NCBI GenBank assembly: GCA_947652115.1
Contig: OX393568.1
Coordinates: 24,280,463 to 24,344,462, forward strand
DNA from: Blastomussa wellsi
Lineage: Eukaryota; Cnidaria; Anthozoa; Scleractinia; Plerogyridae
Direction: 5' to 3'
DNA: 64,000 bases
The position numbers and the translations under genes are program-made. Positions 43,601 through 54,192 of this stretch are shown here, piece by piece. Positions within the stretch are counted from its first letter, which is position 1. Each line of letters begins with the position of its first letter. The notes under the pieces are model-generated. The model was not told the origin of the DNA, did no database searches, and saw nothing but the letters and a program-made list of their open reading frames with translations.

Positions 43601-45518
43601 GTTGGTTGTCACTTGGTTCATCAGGTTTATAGCCAACTGGAAAGAATTAGGTTTCATTTGAAATAAAAATCAGAAATAAAATAAATAAAACCACTGGCAA
43701 TTAATTCTAAATTATTAAAATCTGTATAACTCACATGAAACCGAACCCTTGCCAGAGTGTCACACACTTAAAATGCTCATTACTCAAATATATTGTTACT
43801 GATATTATCTTCTTTGATTCATTAGGAAGTTATACACTGTAGACTTGATTTCTGCCGCTCTCGAGTCCGGTCTTTGTGGGCTCTGGTTCCCAAACAGTGG
43901 CTGGTATCGAGCTTAAGGAATTTATTACTTAGTACATGTAAGGCAATTTTTGCCTGCAAGAGCATCTTTTTTATTAACAAAATGATGCTCAAGCTACAAG
44001 AAAATATACCTATTTTATTCTCTGTCAATTTCTTCATTTCTTGACACCCATAAATGATATCTTACCATCATAAGGGTCCTGCCCCAGTTTCACTTTAGAT
44101 TTGGGAAAGCCTTTAGCCTCCCTCAGCTGTAGTCGCAAAAATGATCTGCAGAAAAATTACAGGCATCTGAGCTGTACAACTTGAAGTACAGTGTTTTTTA
44201 CAGTGTAGTCCTAATGGAGCTCAGTCAGGGTGCAGATCAGACATATCAGGCATTCTCAAACAAATCAACTTCCAGGAGAAAAAAAAACAGTGTTGTCAAT
44301 CACACTGCATGACATCTCCCATCCTCAGTTGGAACCCATGCCTCCTTTTGTGGCCTATTACTATTTGGAGTTTAGATATATATACGTGGGTGGCCCTAGC
44401 AGTGCCAGAGAGGAACCACTAGCAGGTTACACGTAGGTGGCAACAGAAGGCTAGGAAAGCCTTATTGAGGCCAGTTATGGCAAAGAAATGTACCAAATAT
44501 GCATTTTTATGGTGTGGAACTGACCCATCGATAGTTTCACAGAATAAAACTAGGGACAGATCTGGGATTTTTCTTAGCAGGGGTGTACCATTGAAATGAT
44601 GTACAGTAACTGATGAGTGACGTAAGCAGAACACTAGTTACAGGGTGTATATTAGACAGTCGCAGGTCACCTCAGGGGGGTGTGCATCCCCTGCCCCCTC
44701 CCCCTAGATCCACCCCTGCTAACTTGGAGAATTGTGTATGAGTGAGGGGAGAGAGCTCAGTGATCACTTAAGTGTGTTGGAATGTAGTTTTCTTGTGTTG
44801 ACATCAAAGCAATCTTTGTTTTTGTCAGATGTTTGCAAGGTTCCAATATATTTATGTAACATAATGCTATATACCAGTATATATATAACATGCTAGAATT
44901 CGTCGACATTATTACACAGCACATTGTTTCACATTCTGGACTCCGGAAGAGACAGTCCCAGTTCGATCCCCTGGCTGGGGTACTGCGTTGTGTTCTTGGG
45001 CAAAACACTTTACTCTCACAGTGCCTCTCTTCACCCAGGGGTGGGGGGGGGGGGAGAGAAGGGGGGTAACCCTGCGATGGATTAGCATCCCATCCAGCGG
45101 GGAGTAGAAATTCCTTTTATGTTCCCACTTTAATATCTTCGACAAAGTTCACCCGCTAAACCTTTTGCGAGGTTGATACAAACACTTTAACAAACAAAAG
45201 AAACACAAACCTTGTTGGATGAGGATTATTCCGTCTAGTTGGGGAAGTCGGCCGGCAAGGAGTAGGTTCTTGAAGAGCTCTGTAGTTATGCGTTGACGAA
45301 TAAGTCGTAACATAATGATTACATTTCACAGAAGGCAGCGGTTCTCCAGGGTTTTCCCAAGTGTGCTTCCATGACTGGCGTGAAAGGCTGCGAATTTTGT
45401 CGAATTCTGTTTGCGAAATGCCTTGCTTTCGTCTTTCGTGTTCCCTGAATACATCGGCAGACTTGGAGCGAAAGCGAAGGCCATTTGGAAACCCAGGATT
45501 TGTTAAAATATGAGTCAT
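40643..45518 (-). CDS. Uncharacterised 302-aa protein, complete, 7 exons
   Basis: Exons in transcript order: 45518-45211, 44145-44066, 43636-43542, 43085-43013, 41541-41483, 41383-41311, 40863-40643. All introns are GT-AG and the phases 2,1,0,1,0,1 fit. The protein has no signal peptide or membrane segment. The first exon is Ser/Thr/Pro/Asn-rich with a TSPTRRNNPHPTR motif; exons 4-7 encode two related helical modules, PKAIPAAQAWVKNATVK+DRKTVTNMLNAA and RPDVVPAVNRWLKKAGNE+EQQAVMRLIRTLA. The tail is basic and His-rich (HLNVKNHFPKKSHFKAHP). I cannot name the family. A faint resemblance of the modules to the C-terminus of TEX26, a testis/cilium protein, rests on memory alone. A cytoplasmic or axonemal role would be a guess. 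Confidence 0.8.
41588..42026. mobile_element. 439-bp fold-back element
   Basis: Starts TTAAAGTGCACC and ends GATGCACTTTAA. The two halves are complementary over most of their length, e.g. TGACGTCACAAACTGATTTGC opposite GCAAATCAATTTGTGACGTCA, and AAGAATAGACCCAC in the second half opposite GTGGGTCTATTCTT. No ORF. Located in intron 4 of the uncharacterised gene. Confidence 0.9.
42146..42376. mobile_element. MITE with TTACAGTCTTTC termini
   Basis: Left TTACAGTCTTTCTCGTAAAA and CCGTGAACACCAGAAA are mirrored by TTTCTGGTGTTCACGG and TTTTATGGGAAAGACTGTAA at the right, an inverted repeat of about 40 bp with a few mismatches. Located in the same intron as the preceding element. Confidence 0.85.
42616..42849. 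mobile_element. hAT-like MITE (CAGGGTTTGTA termini)
   Basis: Perfect 11-bp ends CAGGGTTTGTA / TACAAACCCTG, and inside them mirrored TTTCCAGGACT-type blocks. CAGGG starts are common in hAT elements. An 8-bp duplication is not clear in the flanks. Confidence 0.7.
44753..45115 (+). mobile_element. tRNA-derived SINE split by a 159-bp insertion
   Basis: The A-box head (GCTCAGTGATCACTTAAGTGTG) breaks off at TTGGA near 44781; the family sequence resumes at CTCCGG from 44941 with the B-box GTTCGATCCCC and the usual body. The intervening 44782-44940 is bounded by TGGA on both sides, consistent with a 4-bp duplication, and is AT-rich without an ORF. Confidence 0.6.
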
Positions 45519-47149
45519 AATTGCGATCCAATAAATTTAACGTCGCAATCGCGCGTTCCAAAAATGTTGATGACGGTTTTGTGAACGAGGATTGTGCAAT
45601 AAACAGCTGAATAAACACAGAATATCACGCAAAACTACCCAAAACAAGGACTGGTCTTTAGTTACCGTTCTCTCGGGCTGCAGATAAATTTGTTCAAGAA
45701 GTCAATAAATTACTCAAGTCAAGGATAAACCGCGTGTGGCGGCGAAAACTGACAACAATGACATTGCTTGGTAACTTTAATTTATGCAGCATCGTAGTTA
45801 ATGAATAACCAAGCAGCTTTGTTAAAATTGATTGTGGACATCATGCCTAATTTACGACAAACCCAAGGCTAAATTAAATTGATTAATTATTGAAGGGATT
45901 GAAAGAAATACCGTATTCTAAAAGGCAATTAGTTTCTAAATCTCGTTGTTTGTTGCAGACTAAGAAATTAATACAAAAAAGTTAAGTAAAGAGAAAGGCA
46001 AACAGAGTTTGTGGAACGGGCCGGGCCCAGGGAGCTGAGCCTCGGGGGCTTAAGTGCTACGCCTTGAGGGGCTGAGCCTCGGAGGGTTAAGTGCTACGCC
46101 CTGAGGGGCTGAGCCTCGGGGTTTGAGTTTAAAACATGCGCTTAAACCAAGGACAGGTACAATATGATACGAAAATTAGATATACACCCGTGAAACCCGG
46201 CAGAGAAGTTCTAATTTTGGGTTTCGTTAACGCACAGGACGCGTGGTGTCACATGAGAAAACCAGGTGAAAGAATTAATGACGCCGTTCTCTCTCTTTAT
46301 CGATGAAGACTTGTTAGGCATGTTAATTATGCCTAAAAATCGGTTCAAGAAGGGAGCGAAAAAAATCCATGACAATAATGATAGCAATAGTAATAATAAT
46401 ATTAATAATAATGATAATAATAATATTAATAATCTGTCTTTATTTAGCAAAAAGTGGCTTGAGGCAATAAAGGAAATGTATGAGATTTCGATCTATTTTG
46501 TTTGTTTTGCGAAGTAACTGTCAGTGACTATTGGCCATTCTTTGCATGAAATTGTATCCTTCATAATGTTCCCATGCCAAATTCGTGATGTCTGGTACTT
46601 TTTACTGTAGCCCACTCCTCCCCCCTCCCCAACCACCCCACCCGCTATTTTTTGCCAGTTTTACCCAGGCTCAGCTCGCTGAGTACATGCATCGGTTTGA
46701 ATTTTTGACACCGCGCGGTAGCTGATCTGTAGGTTTACTGACCAATCCTGCCGTCTAAAGGAAGTTTGCCGGAGGACATCATTAAGTCCAATGAAGTCCA
46801 ACGATTTGCAATCTAAGCTAATCTAATTATCTTTCCTTAAACAAAGCTCTAACGGGGAAACTTCTCAACTCGTTACGGTTTGTGCGAGGCGGGATAGTGA
46901 GGTGCTTGCTTTTATAGTATAAACTTTAAACAGACTGCAAACACACAAAATCATCATGTTTCAGCCGAGTCACTGGTGCAATTTATTTCCACATGTCTGA
47001 TTACACGTTCCCTAACTTACATTGCGCGTGCCTTACACTTTGCAGTAAATTGTGTTAGTTTAGAGGAAATACAGACTTCCTTTAAAATTACAGGAAGTAA
47101 AAAGTTAAGAAAATGCTGACATTTCATATGAGGTAAACTCAGTGATATT
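45519..47149. other. Intergenic region
   Basis: Upstream of the uncharacterised gene and downstream of the fibrinogen-like gene. It holds minisatellite locus B and an AATAAT microsatellite at about 46378-46435. I see no supported gene. Confidence 0.5.
46021..46126. repeat. 36-bp minisatellite, locus B (inverted relative to locus A)
   Basis: About three degenerate units built on TTAAGTGCTACGCC and TGAGGGGCTGAGCCTCGG. The reverse complement matches the locus A unit (CCTCAGGGCGTAGCACTTA, CCCGAGGCTCA). Confidence 0.85.
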
Positions 47150-50081
47150 TTAGCGCAGACCGACACTGATCAACTTGTTGCTGAGCTTTCGATGACCATT
47201 GGTGTTAAATGCTATTCCGCCGATATCCAAGCGATTTGCTGCTGTACGAAAATAAGGCGAGGTTACATCACCGCACCAATTGGCACACCCCTTGTAACAC
47301 TTCCCGTCGTACCCGGAAACAAGGAAGCCGGTGTACAGTGGATCATCACAGATCAGTAACTGGTAGCGGGGATAAACCCTATATGCTCCAAAACCGTCCC
47401 ACAATCCATAAGTATCAGCAGTATTCCCATAGTTAACTGAGGCCGTTATGGGCTGATCCACTCTTCGCTTAAAGAAGACCTTGTTTCCGCCTTGAAGATC
47501 AGCAAACATAATTTCTGTAAACTAAAAAATATAAAAGAACTACAATATAAAAAAAAAATTGAAAGAGGTCTAACTATTTGGAAATAAATCCAAACTTTGC
47601 ACTGAAGAATGAAAACTCAGTTCAATTCTATAATGAATGCGGACCAGGATCTTCTACAGCCCAAATCCTTTTTATACTTTGTTAGCTGAGAAACATATGC
47701 CGATTGAGCAATAGGTAACCAGAAAAAGAACATAGAGGAGGTGTCTGAAAAAATGTTAGGTTATAGATGCTGATGCAATATAAATCGCTTTTGCATTTTT
47801 TATGCCAAAAAGTGTGTGCATATACTGTGAGCTGCAAATTTCATGCTGCTACATGTTGGCAAGTTTTTCACTTGCCGGGATGTTGAAAAGGTTATATGAC
47901 ATGTAGTAATCACAAATCAGATTTGCGTTCACCGAACTGAACGACTTGTCGTAACGGTCACATGGTACAATGGTGCAAAGTCCGTTGTGCCGGGCTGTAA
48001 ACATATCATTATTCCTTCACTATGACGTCATCCAAACAAAACGACTTCAACCAGCCAAGCTTGAGTTTTTCTTGTTTTGCAATTCCCAGTCCGGGGATAC
48101 CCAGCATGGCGGACTTTGTATCATGTGACCGTAAGCTGCAAAGGGCACATTGAAAATATTTGAGCTCCTGGCTGCTCTCGTGGACTCGTTCATTTACCAT
48201 ATTTGTGTCCCATGGTATCTGAGCTCATATACCATGGCCTCTTAACCAATCACAACTCTGGAAAATAGACAATGATTCAAGGGAAATATACTGACTATAA
48301 TAAAGGCGTTTCCAATTTTATACACTTCACAAGATAATGACTTCAGCGTAGAACATGATTCGACTGAAAAAAATATTACTAACTTTTTTTCAAAGATGAA
48401 TATTATAAATACATATAGAAGGTAAGGCTCAGTCAACTTACAGGGATGTTGTTGCAGTTCGTCCTGTACCCGTCACTTCCATAAGGAAACTGGGCGCTGT
48501 ATGTGACTTCTGTTCTGGGTTTGACTTTGTCATCAGTTGTGTAACACATGGTCCATCCTCCATTGTATGACGTCATGTCACAATAGGCCAAGAATGCATT
48601 TGAATGGCTTCCTCCATCAGGGTCCAACCAGTATAATCCATCTCCCTGTGAAATACCTCGTTTCTTCACATCATGGCAGTCTATTGCTGAAACGTATTAC
48701 AAATCGGGGAAAAGCATCACATGAATTTACGGATCATTTTATTTTAAGTAGTAAGCTTACTCTGTTTCGCTGTGCTTGCACAACAAACATTTTTATAGAA
48801 AATCTTGTCTATCTAGCTAAGATAGAACTTTGACACTCGACCAAACCCCTTTGTGGTAGAGTGTTAACCACCTAGTTTTTTCCATGACCAAACTCAGGCT
48901 AACATATGCAATCGCAAATGAAAGTTATGGTTATTAAAAAAATCGGAAATTCAACTTCATGGTTTTAAATACCTATTTCACAGTGTTTTCCCTCAGATTC
49001 TGGGGGGCATACGCACTGATAATCATCGTCTTCGTACTTGGCTACACAGGTTGCTTGGTTCAAACACGGATTACTGTAGCAAGGTGTCTGTTGTGACCGT
49101 GAGATAATGGTGATGATATCAATAGATCTAAAAGTCACTATACACTCATTTTATTGGAAAACTAGTCTGTATATGATTCTGAACTGAGCTTAGGAAATAA
49201 ACTGACAGATGTGAATGACATTGATGATATTCCGGTTTTTGTTTCGCATGGTTGCTATTATTATTCTCTGAATAAGATTAAACTTAAAATTTAAAGAATC
49301 TTAATGAAAAAAGCCAGGTGGCCTTTGGCATTCACAATAGAATAAAAATCTTTCGATAATTAAGGAAGCTAAAAAAATTAAAGTTCAATATTCATACTGG
49401 ATTTTGTTGCCTTTGGACATTCAGTTTTGGATTGCAAAGACTTTTCAATGTTTGACTCAGTGCTTAAAAAAACGTATTAAACAAATACAAAAATACATTG
49501 TCTGAAAAAGAACGTAAGTTAAGAAAAAGCTGCTTATTTACGACTGTATTCGTGGAAAAGATCCGCTATCGCTATCACAACAACGCTAACTAGCTTATCT
49601 GTCGGACTAGTGGCTTACTCACTTTTATGCTGAAATGATGAAATGTAGTGTTCTCAAGAAACTTGTTGGAATTGTTGTATTTATCGCCCGGTAAAAGTTC
49701 ACACATAATCCTTCCATCCTGATCATGAAATGCTGCCAGATTGTTTGAGAAACAAGACGGGTGATCGACACATAGTTTGCCGCATTCTCGAGGCTCTTTC
49801 ACTAAAGCAATGAGCAAAGGAGCTAAGTTCAGAGAACGAAACTTGTGCGTTGCAAAATTGGCGTAAGCCACACCTTCTCCTTCATCTCGCTTTAAGGCTT
49901 TGGAGCCATCAATATAAACCTCACTTACTACTTGCCAGTAAACCAAGTGTGCGGTGAAAACAACAAGGAAAACTTCCACTCTTGCAAACTGAATTCCGTG
50001 GTGCAAAAACGTTTTGTACATCAGGCAGGACGACTGACAGCTACTATAAGGCTTGTACACTATGACGTGACTGTGAATCAA
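47150..50081 (-). CDS. Secreted PAN-EGF-fibrinogen-like protein, 4 exons
   Basis: Exons 50081-49623, 49087-48973, 48686-48442 and 47521-47150 join in phases 0, 1, 0. An ATG at 50021 is the better start, placing the hydrophobic run VEVFLVVFTAHLVYW as a signal peptide and giving 376 aa; the upstream ATG at 50081 would put 20 more residues in front. Exon 1 then has a PAN/apple-like segment (ECGKLCVDHPSCFSNNLAAF). Exon 2 is a single EGF-like domain with six Cys (CYSNPCLNQATC...CVCPPESEGKHC). Exons 3-4 form a fibrinogen-C-like module: GLYWLDPDGGSHSNAFLAYC, then LLICDDPLYTGF, CYKGCANWCGD and the terminal HRKLSNKLISVGLR. Similar architectures recur in cnidarians, some of them reported in coral skeletal matrix. 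The role here (adhesion, matrix or lectin-like recognition) is unproven. Confidence 0.85.
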
Positions 50082-50459
50082 ACTGCTTTGAGTTTATCAT
50101 TATTTTTAAAGTGATTTTAGAGCTGTTTTAAACTGGCACATTTAATACTGTTTTAATAGCAATGGATCATCGCTCTTCACCAATGAGCTGGAATGTAACT
50201 AGCTTGAGAACAAGGCCAATAATCACAAACACAAAAGATATTTTTTTAGTGCCACACAGCGAGGGTCCAACATTGCATCTTGCTTTGTTTTGCGCCATAA
50301 ATGTAAGAAACCTGTTTAAGAAACCAAGTGTGCCGAAAAACAAACAATAAGAATTTCCACTCTTAGAAAATCAAATGATGAAATACAAACGTTTTCCCAT
50401 AATCGACCATTTAAATATAAACGAAGATAAAATGCAAGGCTGGTTGAACATTATAGGAA

Positions 50460-50870
50460 ATGTATTCCAATATTTCGGAAGGCACGGCCTTCCTTCTTCA
50501 GGGTGTTTCATAGACTGGCTCTAAAGGCAAAACGTTACAAATTTAAAATGTGGAAATACGACTTAAAAGAGACGTTACAACACGAAATTTGAAAAATGCC
50601 ACAACAAGATACAAAGGAACCTAAAAAAAGGAAACTAATACCGCAATAACAAGTCATGTTTCATCTTTCTTATTTAAACCTAAAGGTGAAAGGGTTTGAC
50701 CTCTTTCAATGATGTATGCTTCTCTCTAGCTTTCCGTACACTGTCACGATTAGACTTGACCAGTTCAAGAGGGATGAGTTGCATGTCAGTAGCATGATGG
50801 TTGTTGTCCAGAAAATGTTCTGATACTGTAGCAGGTTTAAAGATGTTAGTTTGTTTTGTTTGTCAACAGG
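50460..50870 (-). mobile_element. Decayed Penelope-like element 3' fragment
   Basis: On the minus strand, VSEHFLDNNHHATDMQLIPL and SNRDSVRKARE resemble the region after the GIY-YIG endonuclease motif of Penelope-like elements. The continuation, YIIERGQTLSPLGLNK, is in another frame after a one-base loss near 50729. The non-coding tail (GGAAGGCCGTGCCTTCC hairpin) follows to about 50460. Confidence 0.55.
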
Positions 50871-50879
50871 TAATAAAAG

Positions 50880-51115
50880 TAAAGTAAAGTAAAACTTTAT
50901 TTAAACACGGCAAATCATCAGTTAAGGTAAAAGTTAAAAACTAAAACTCATTACAACTTTTTACACGATTGCCGTGTGGGAATCCGATACTTCAGATACC
51001 TTCTTAATACCCCTTTTAAACTGCCCAATAGTTTAGTGGGAACATATTAGCGGAGCTCCGGTGGCTTCATACGGAGCCCCATACCTATAGAAATAGGAGA
51101 ACCAAGCACGCATAC
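50880..51115 (-). mobile_element. Probable LINE 3' end
   Basis: Read on the minus strand it ends AATAAAGTTTTACTTTACTT, a polyadenylation-like signal followed by a short repeat, typical of some LINE tails. Upstream is GC-richer sequence containing GGGGCTCCGTATGAAGCC. No reading frame survives. Confidence 0.35.
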
Positions 51116-51385
51116 CAAGTACAAACAGGAGAACCATGCCTTTCATTTCTCATGGTCAAAACATGACTCCGTACGACGTCGCCCCAAACCTAGTTCGACC
51201 TAGTTCTAATTTAAAGGTTGCCATAAGCTTACATCTTTGCCATGTTATGGTTAATTGACAGCTGTCAAAAGAAGGTATCCACTGACGATTCTCACATGAC
51301 CAGATCGCAGGCTCAGATTTAGAACTCATCGAGGTCACGTGTTTTTTGAAGCTGACCGCTGATCAAGTATTGTTTTTTCTTCCTA

Positions 51386-51840
51386 ATGTATCATCCATCA
51401 TTCACAAACACTTCAACATTCTGTCTTCATCGCATCGCTGTGCTAAGGTTTTCAAAACTAAACCTATTGTTGCTTTCCAGAACCAACTATGGAATCTTTA
51501 ATATTAGGTTTCAAGGTCCAAAAGTGTGGAACTCTATAGATGACAACAATAAACTCCTCACTCTTTCAAAGTTCAAGAAAAAGAAAATGAAACGAGAATT
51601 CGTCCAAAATTAATTGTATCATAATTTGCCTAATAACTAGTTTTCTTCTATGCTTGTCTTATAGTCATATTATTGTAATCTTGCGTGCTTTCTTTGATGG
51701 TTTAATCATAAGATTTTCTCCTTCAAGTGGGTTTGTGTTGTGTGTTACTAGCTACTAATTACTTTATGCACCGTCTTGTATCAACTTGTGGCCTTATGCT
51801 CCACTCAAGGAACAAAGAGGATGAATGAATGAATGATTGT
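51386..51840 (+). mobile_element. LINE fragment: reverse transcriptase C-terminus and 3' tail
   Basis: The frame at 51386-51613 includes LLLSRTNYGIFNIRFQGPKV, WNSIDDN and FKKKK, the usual RT-end pattern RT..G.F...QGP..WN of CR1/L2-like elements. It is followed by a tail ending in (ATGA)n near 51822-51838. It is 5'-truncated, as is usual for LINE insertions. Confidence 0.6.
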
Positions 51841-52330
51841 ATCAACTGTTTTGATCGTTCTAATTTACGTGCAAAATGCCTTTTTACATGTAAAGTTGAA
51901 CATATTTTATTTTACAACTCCTAATAAGTCTCTATTGTTATTTTTATTTATATATTTAAACTTTTGAATTAAATTGACAATGATGTTGATAGTTCAGCAA
52001 ATGATGAAACATCGTCTATTTTAGAATTTTTAAATAGAGTTTAAATTATACTGTATTTAAGAAACGTTTTGCAATCTTTTTATTGTCAGATAAATTGATA
52101 AAGGAACTAAAGTTTGTGGTTGTTGATCATATTAACAAGGTTATAATGTCAATGGGTGGTCGTAAAGTAAGGTTTCACGGTTCAAACCTTTAAAAATTAC
52201 ATCTCTGTATCATAAGAGTCAACTTCGTTTTGAGATGCTATTTGCCCAGCTTTAATCAAAATCATAGGGCTCCCATTATTATTTTTCATATGGGCATCCC
52301 CAACATTTTAACACAAGCTACAGTAACATA

Positions 52331-53965
52331 TCAAAAGTCCACAACTCTATCACCAAACTCTGTCCTTATAATCCTTTTACCAAACTGTTTTGTGTTCTCA
52401 AGCTCTTTAGGAACAACTTGATCCATTACCTCTAACATTTCTTTGAGTTCCTCAGCAATCTTGCAGTCCAGAGTTAGAAAAGATGTTGCCACTCCAAAAT
52501 GTCCCATCCGGCCAGTCCGACCACACCGGTGGATATAATCTTCAATGTTGTCTGGTAAATCATAACTAATAACATATGCTACTTCTGGAAAGTCCAGACC
52601 TCTTGAACCAACATCTGTTGCCACAAGTACATCTACCTTCCCATCACGAAATTCACTCACCAACTTAAAACGATAATCCTGTGATTTTTCAGAATGAAGC
52701 CCTGATGCATGAAACTGTTCATTCTTGAGTAACTCTGTGACATAATCCACATTTTGAATGGATGATGTAAAGACAATGACAGGAGGGCAAGGCGTACTTC
52801 GGAGGACTTGAAGAAGTTTTGCTGGTTTTTCATAATGATACAAAAATGTAACATTTTGCTGTACAGTTGGGGATATTAGACCGACTGATCCTACCTGGAT
52901 TGTAATGGGATTCAAAACTGCAGATCTCGCCAGTCTTTCTAAAGACTGTGGCATGGTGGCAGTCCAAAGCAAGGTTTGTCTGGCCCTGATGGTACCAGTG
53001 GCAAGCCCCACTACCTTCCTTAACTGTTCCTCCATCCCCATACCGAGCATTTTGTCTGCCTCATCCATTACCAAATATGAAACCTTATCCAGACTAAGCA
53101 GGCCACGCTCACACAGGTCTAGCAGCCTACCAGGTGTTGCTATGACAACATCAACTCCACTTTTCAGCTCCTGTAATTGACTTGAAATGGGTACACCACC
53201 ACAAATCCCAACTGATTGATATTTTATGCAAACCGGGGCTACCTCAAGAGATGAATAAGCTGAAGACATAACATTCCTTGCTACTGGATGATAACCAGGC
53301 ATATCTCCTGGTGTTCCTGTATCCAAATAGTTGTAAAATAAATTAACACCCACATGAGTGGTATTTGCCACGTTTGAGTAATTTACTTGATTTGAAATGC
53401 ACTGAGTGTCAGATGTTATTTCTCTTGCCTTTGTTGTGATACAGCGTAGCAATTCAGACACATGATCAGACACTTGTTGCATAAGCTCTCTTGTAGGAGT
53501 CAAAATAAGTGCCACAGGTCCTTCCCCTGGTAAACATGGCTTCCTTGTTTTAAGGAACACGCACAAAGGCAGTGAATAGGACAAAGTTTTCCCAGACCCA
53601 GTCTCTGCCAAGCCAATAATGTCTCTACCACTCATAACACAACTAAGCGCTTGCATTTGAATTGCAGTGGGGCTTATGTAACCATTATCAGTCAAATACT
53701 GTTGCAGTTCGGGAGGCAAATTCAAGTCTTTGAAACTTGCTACAGGTTTGGGGCAATTCTCTCCTTGAATCTCAATCCCATTTTTCCACCTTATTTCATC
53801 AATCTGTTCTTCGGAAAGCTGTGTGATGTTTTCAAGCTCATGGTAATAGGATTTCATAAAGTTGTCTTCTTCCCCTGTTGCTTTTCGCTTCGTACTTTTT
53901 CTAAGAGGAATGAAGTCATCTTTCTGTGCAGCCTCGGACTCTGTGCGTTGCAATCTGCCTTCCAT
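52331..53965 (-). CDS. Intronless DEAD-box RNA helicase
   Basis: A single uninterrupted 544-codon frame. Motifs in order: Q motif GYISPTAIQMQ (95-105), I AETGSGKT (120-127), Ia PTREL (157-161), GG (256-257), Ib TPGR (277-280), II DEAD (301-304), III TAT (335-337, where SAT is usual), IV IVFTSS (397-402), V ATDVGSRGLD (449-458), VI HRCGRTGR (479-486). These make an ATP-dependent RNA unwinding core. The RNA-binding residues are all present. An extra stretch of about 70 residues (177-248), rich in Asn/Thr/Tyr, sits between Ia and GG, where most family members have 10-20. The IQMQ Q motif recalls DDX59, but the zinc-finger-HIT domain of vertebrate DDX59 is absent, so I leave the symbol blank. Being intronless among multi-exon neighbours suggests an old retrocopy or ancestral intron loss. 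It is head to head with SNX25. Confidence 0.92.
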   Translation of the reverse strand: MEGRLQRTESEAAQKDDFIPLRKSTKRKATGEEDNFMKSYYHELENITQLSEEQIDEIRWKNGIEIQGENCPKPVASFKDLNLPPELQQYLTDNGYISPTAIQMQALSCVMSGRDIIGLAETGSGKTLSYSLPLCVFLKTRKPCLPGEGPVALILTPTRELMQQVSDHVSELLRCITTKAREITSDTQCISNQVNYSNVANTTHVGVNLFYNYLDTGTPGDMPGYHPVARNVMSSAYSSLEVAPVCIKYQSVGICGGVPISSQLQELKSGVDVVIATPGRLLDLCERGLLSLDKVSYLVMDEADKMLGMGMEEQLRKVVGLATGTIRARQTLLWTATMPQSLERLARSAVLNPITIQVGSVGLISPTVQQNVTFLYHYEKPAKLLQVLRSTPCPPVIVFTSSIQNVDYVTELLKNEQFHASGLHSEKSQDYRFKLVSEFRDGKVDVLVATDVGSRGLDFPEVAYVISYDLPDNIEDYIHRCGRTGRMGHFGVATSFLTLDCKIAEELKEMLEVMDQVVPKELENTKQFGKRIIRTEFGDRVVDF

Positions 53966-54192
53966 TTTATTCCGGCGAAATGAATGCTGTTCAGCGGTTT
54001 AACATGAAAAGCATATTCGCGCACGGATTTTGCCGTAATAGCACTGTACAAAAAGTCTTTTGAATCTGAGGCTCAAGGTTGTGACCCGATGGTACAGGTA
54101 GAACGTAAGTGAGCTGTGGAAATGAAGAAATATCTTCAAGAAAATGGCTAAAACGATTTAAAAGTCTTGTATGGCCGAACTTTATTTTACAA
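53966..54192. promoter_or_regulatory. Candidate bidirectional promoter
   Basis: Only 227 bp separate the helicase start (minus) from the preferred SNX25 start (plus), so both promoters must overlap or lie in 5' UTRs here. I see no TATA box; GC-rich patches (GCGCACGGATTTTGCC) are present. Confidence 0.5.

Noticed and set aside
44578..44718. hAT-like MITE with CAGGGGTG / CACCCCTG ends
   Set aside because: Only 8-bp ends and no clear duplication in the flanks; too weak to list as a feature.
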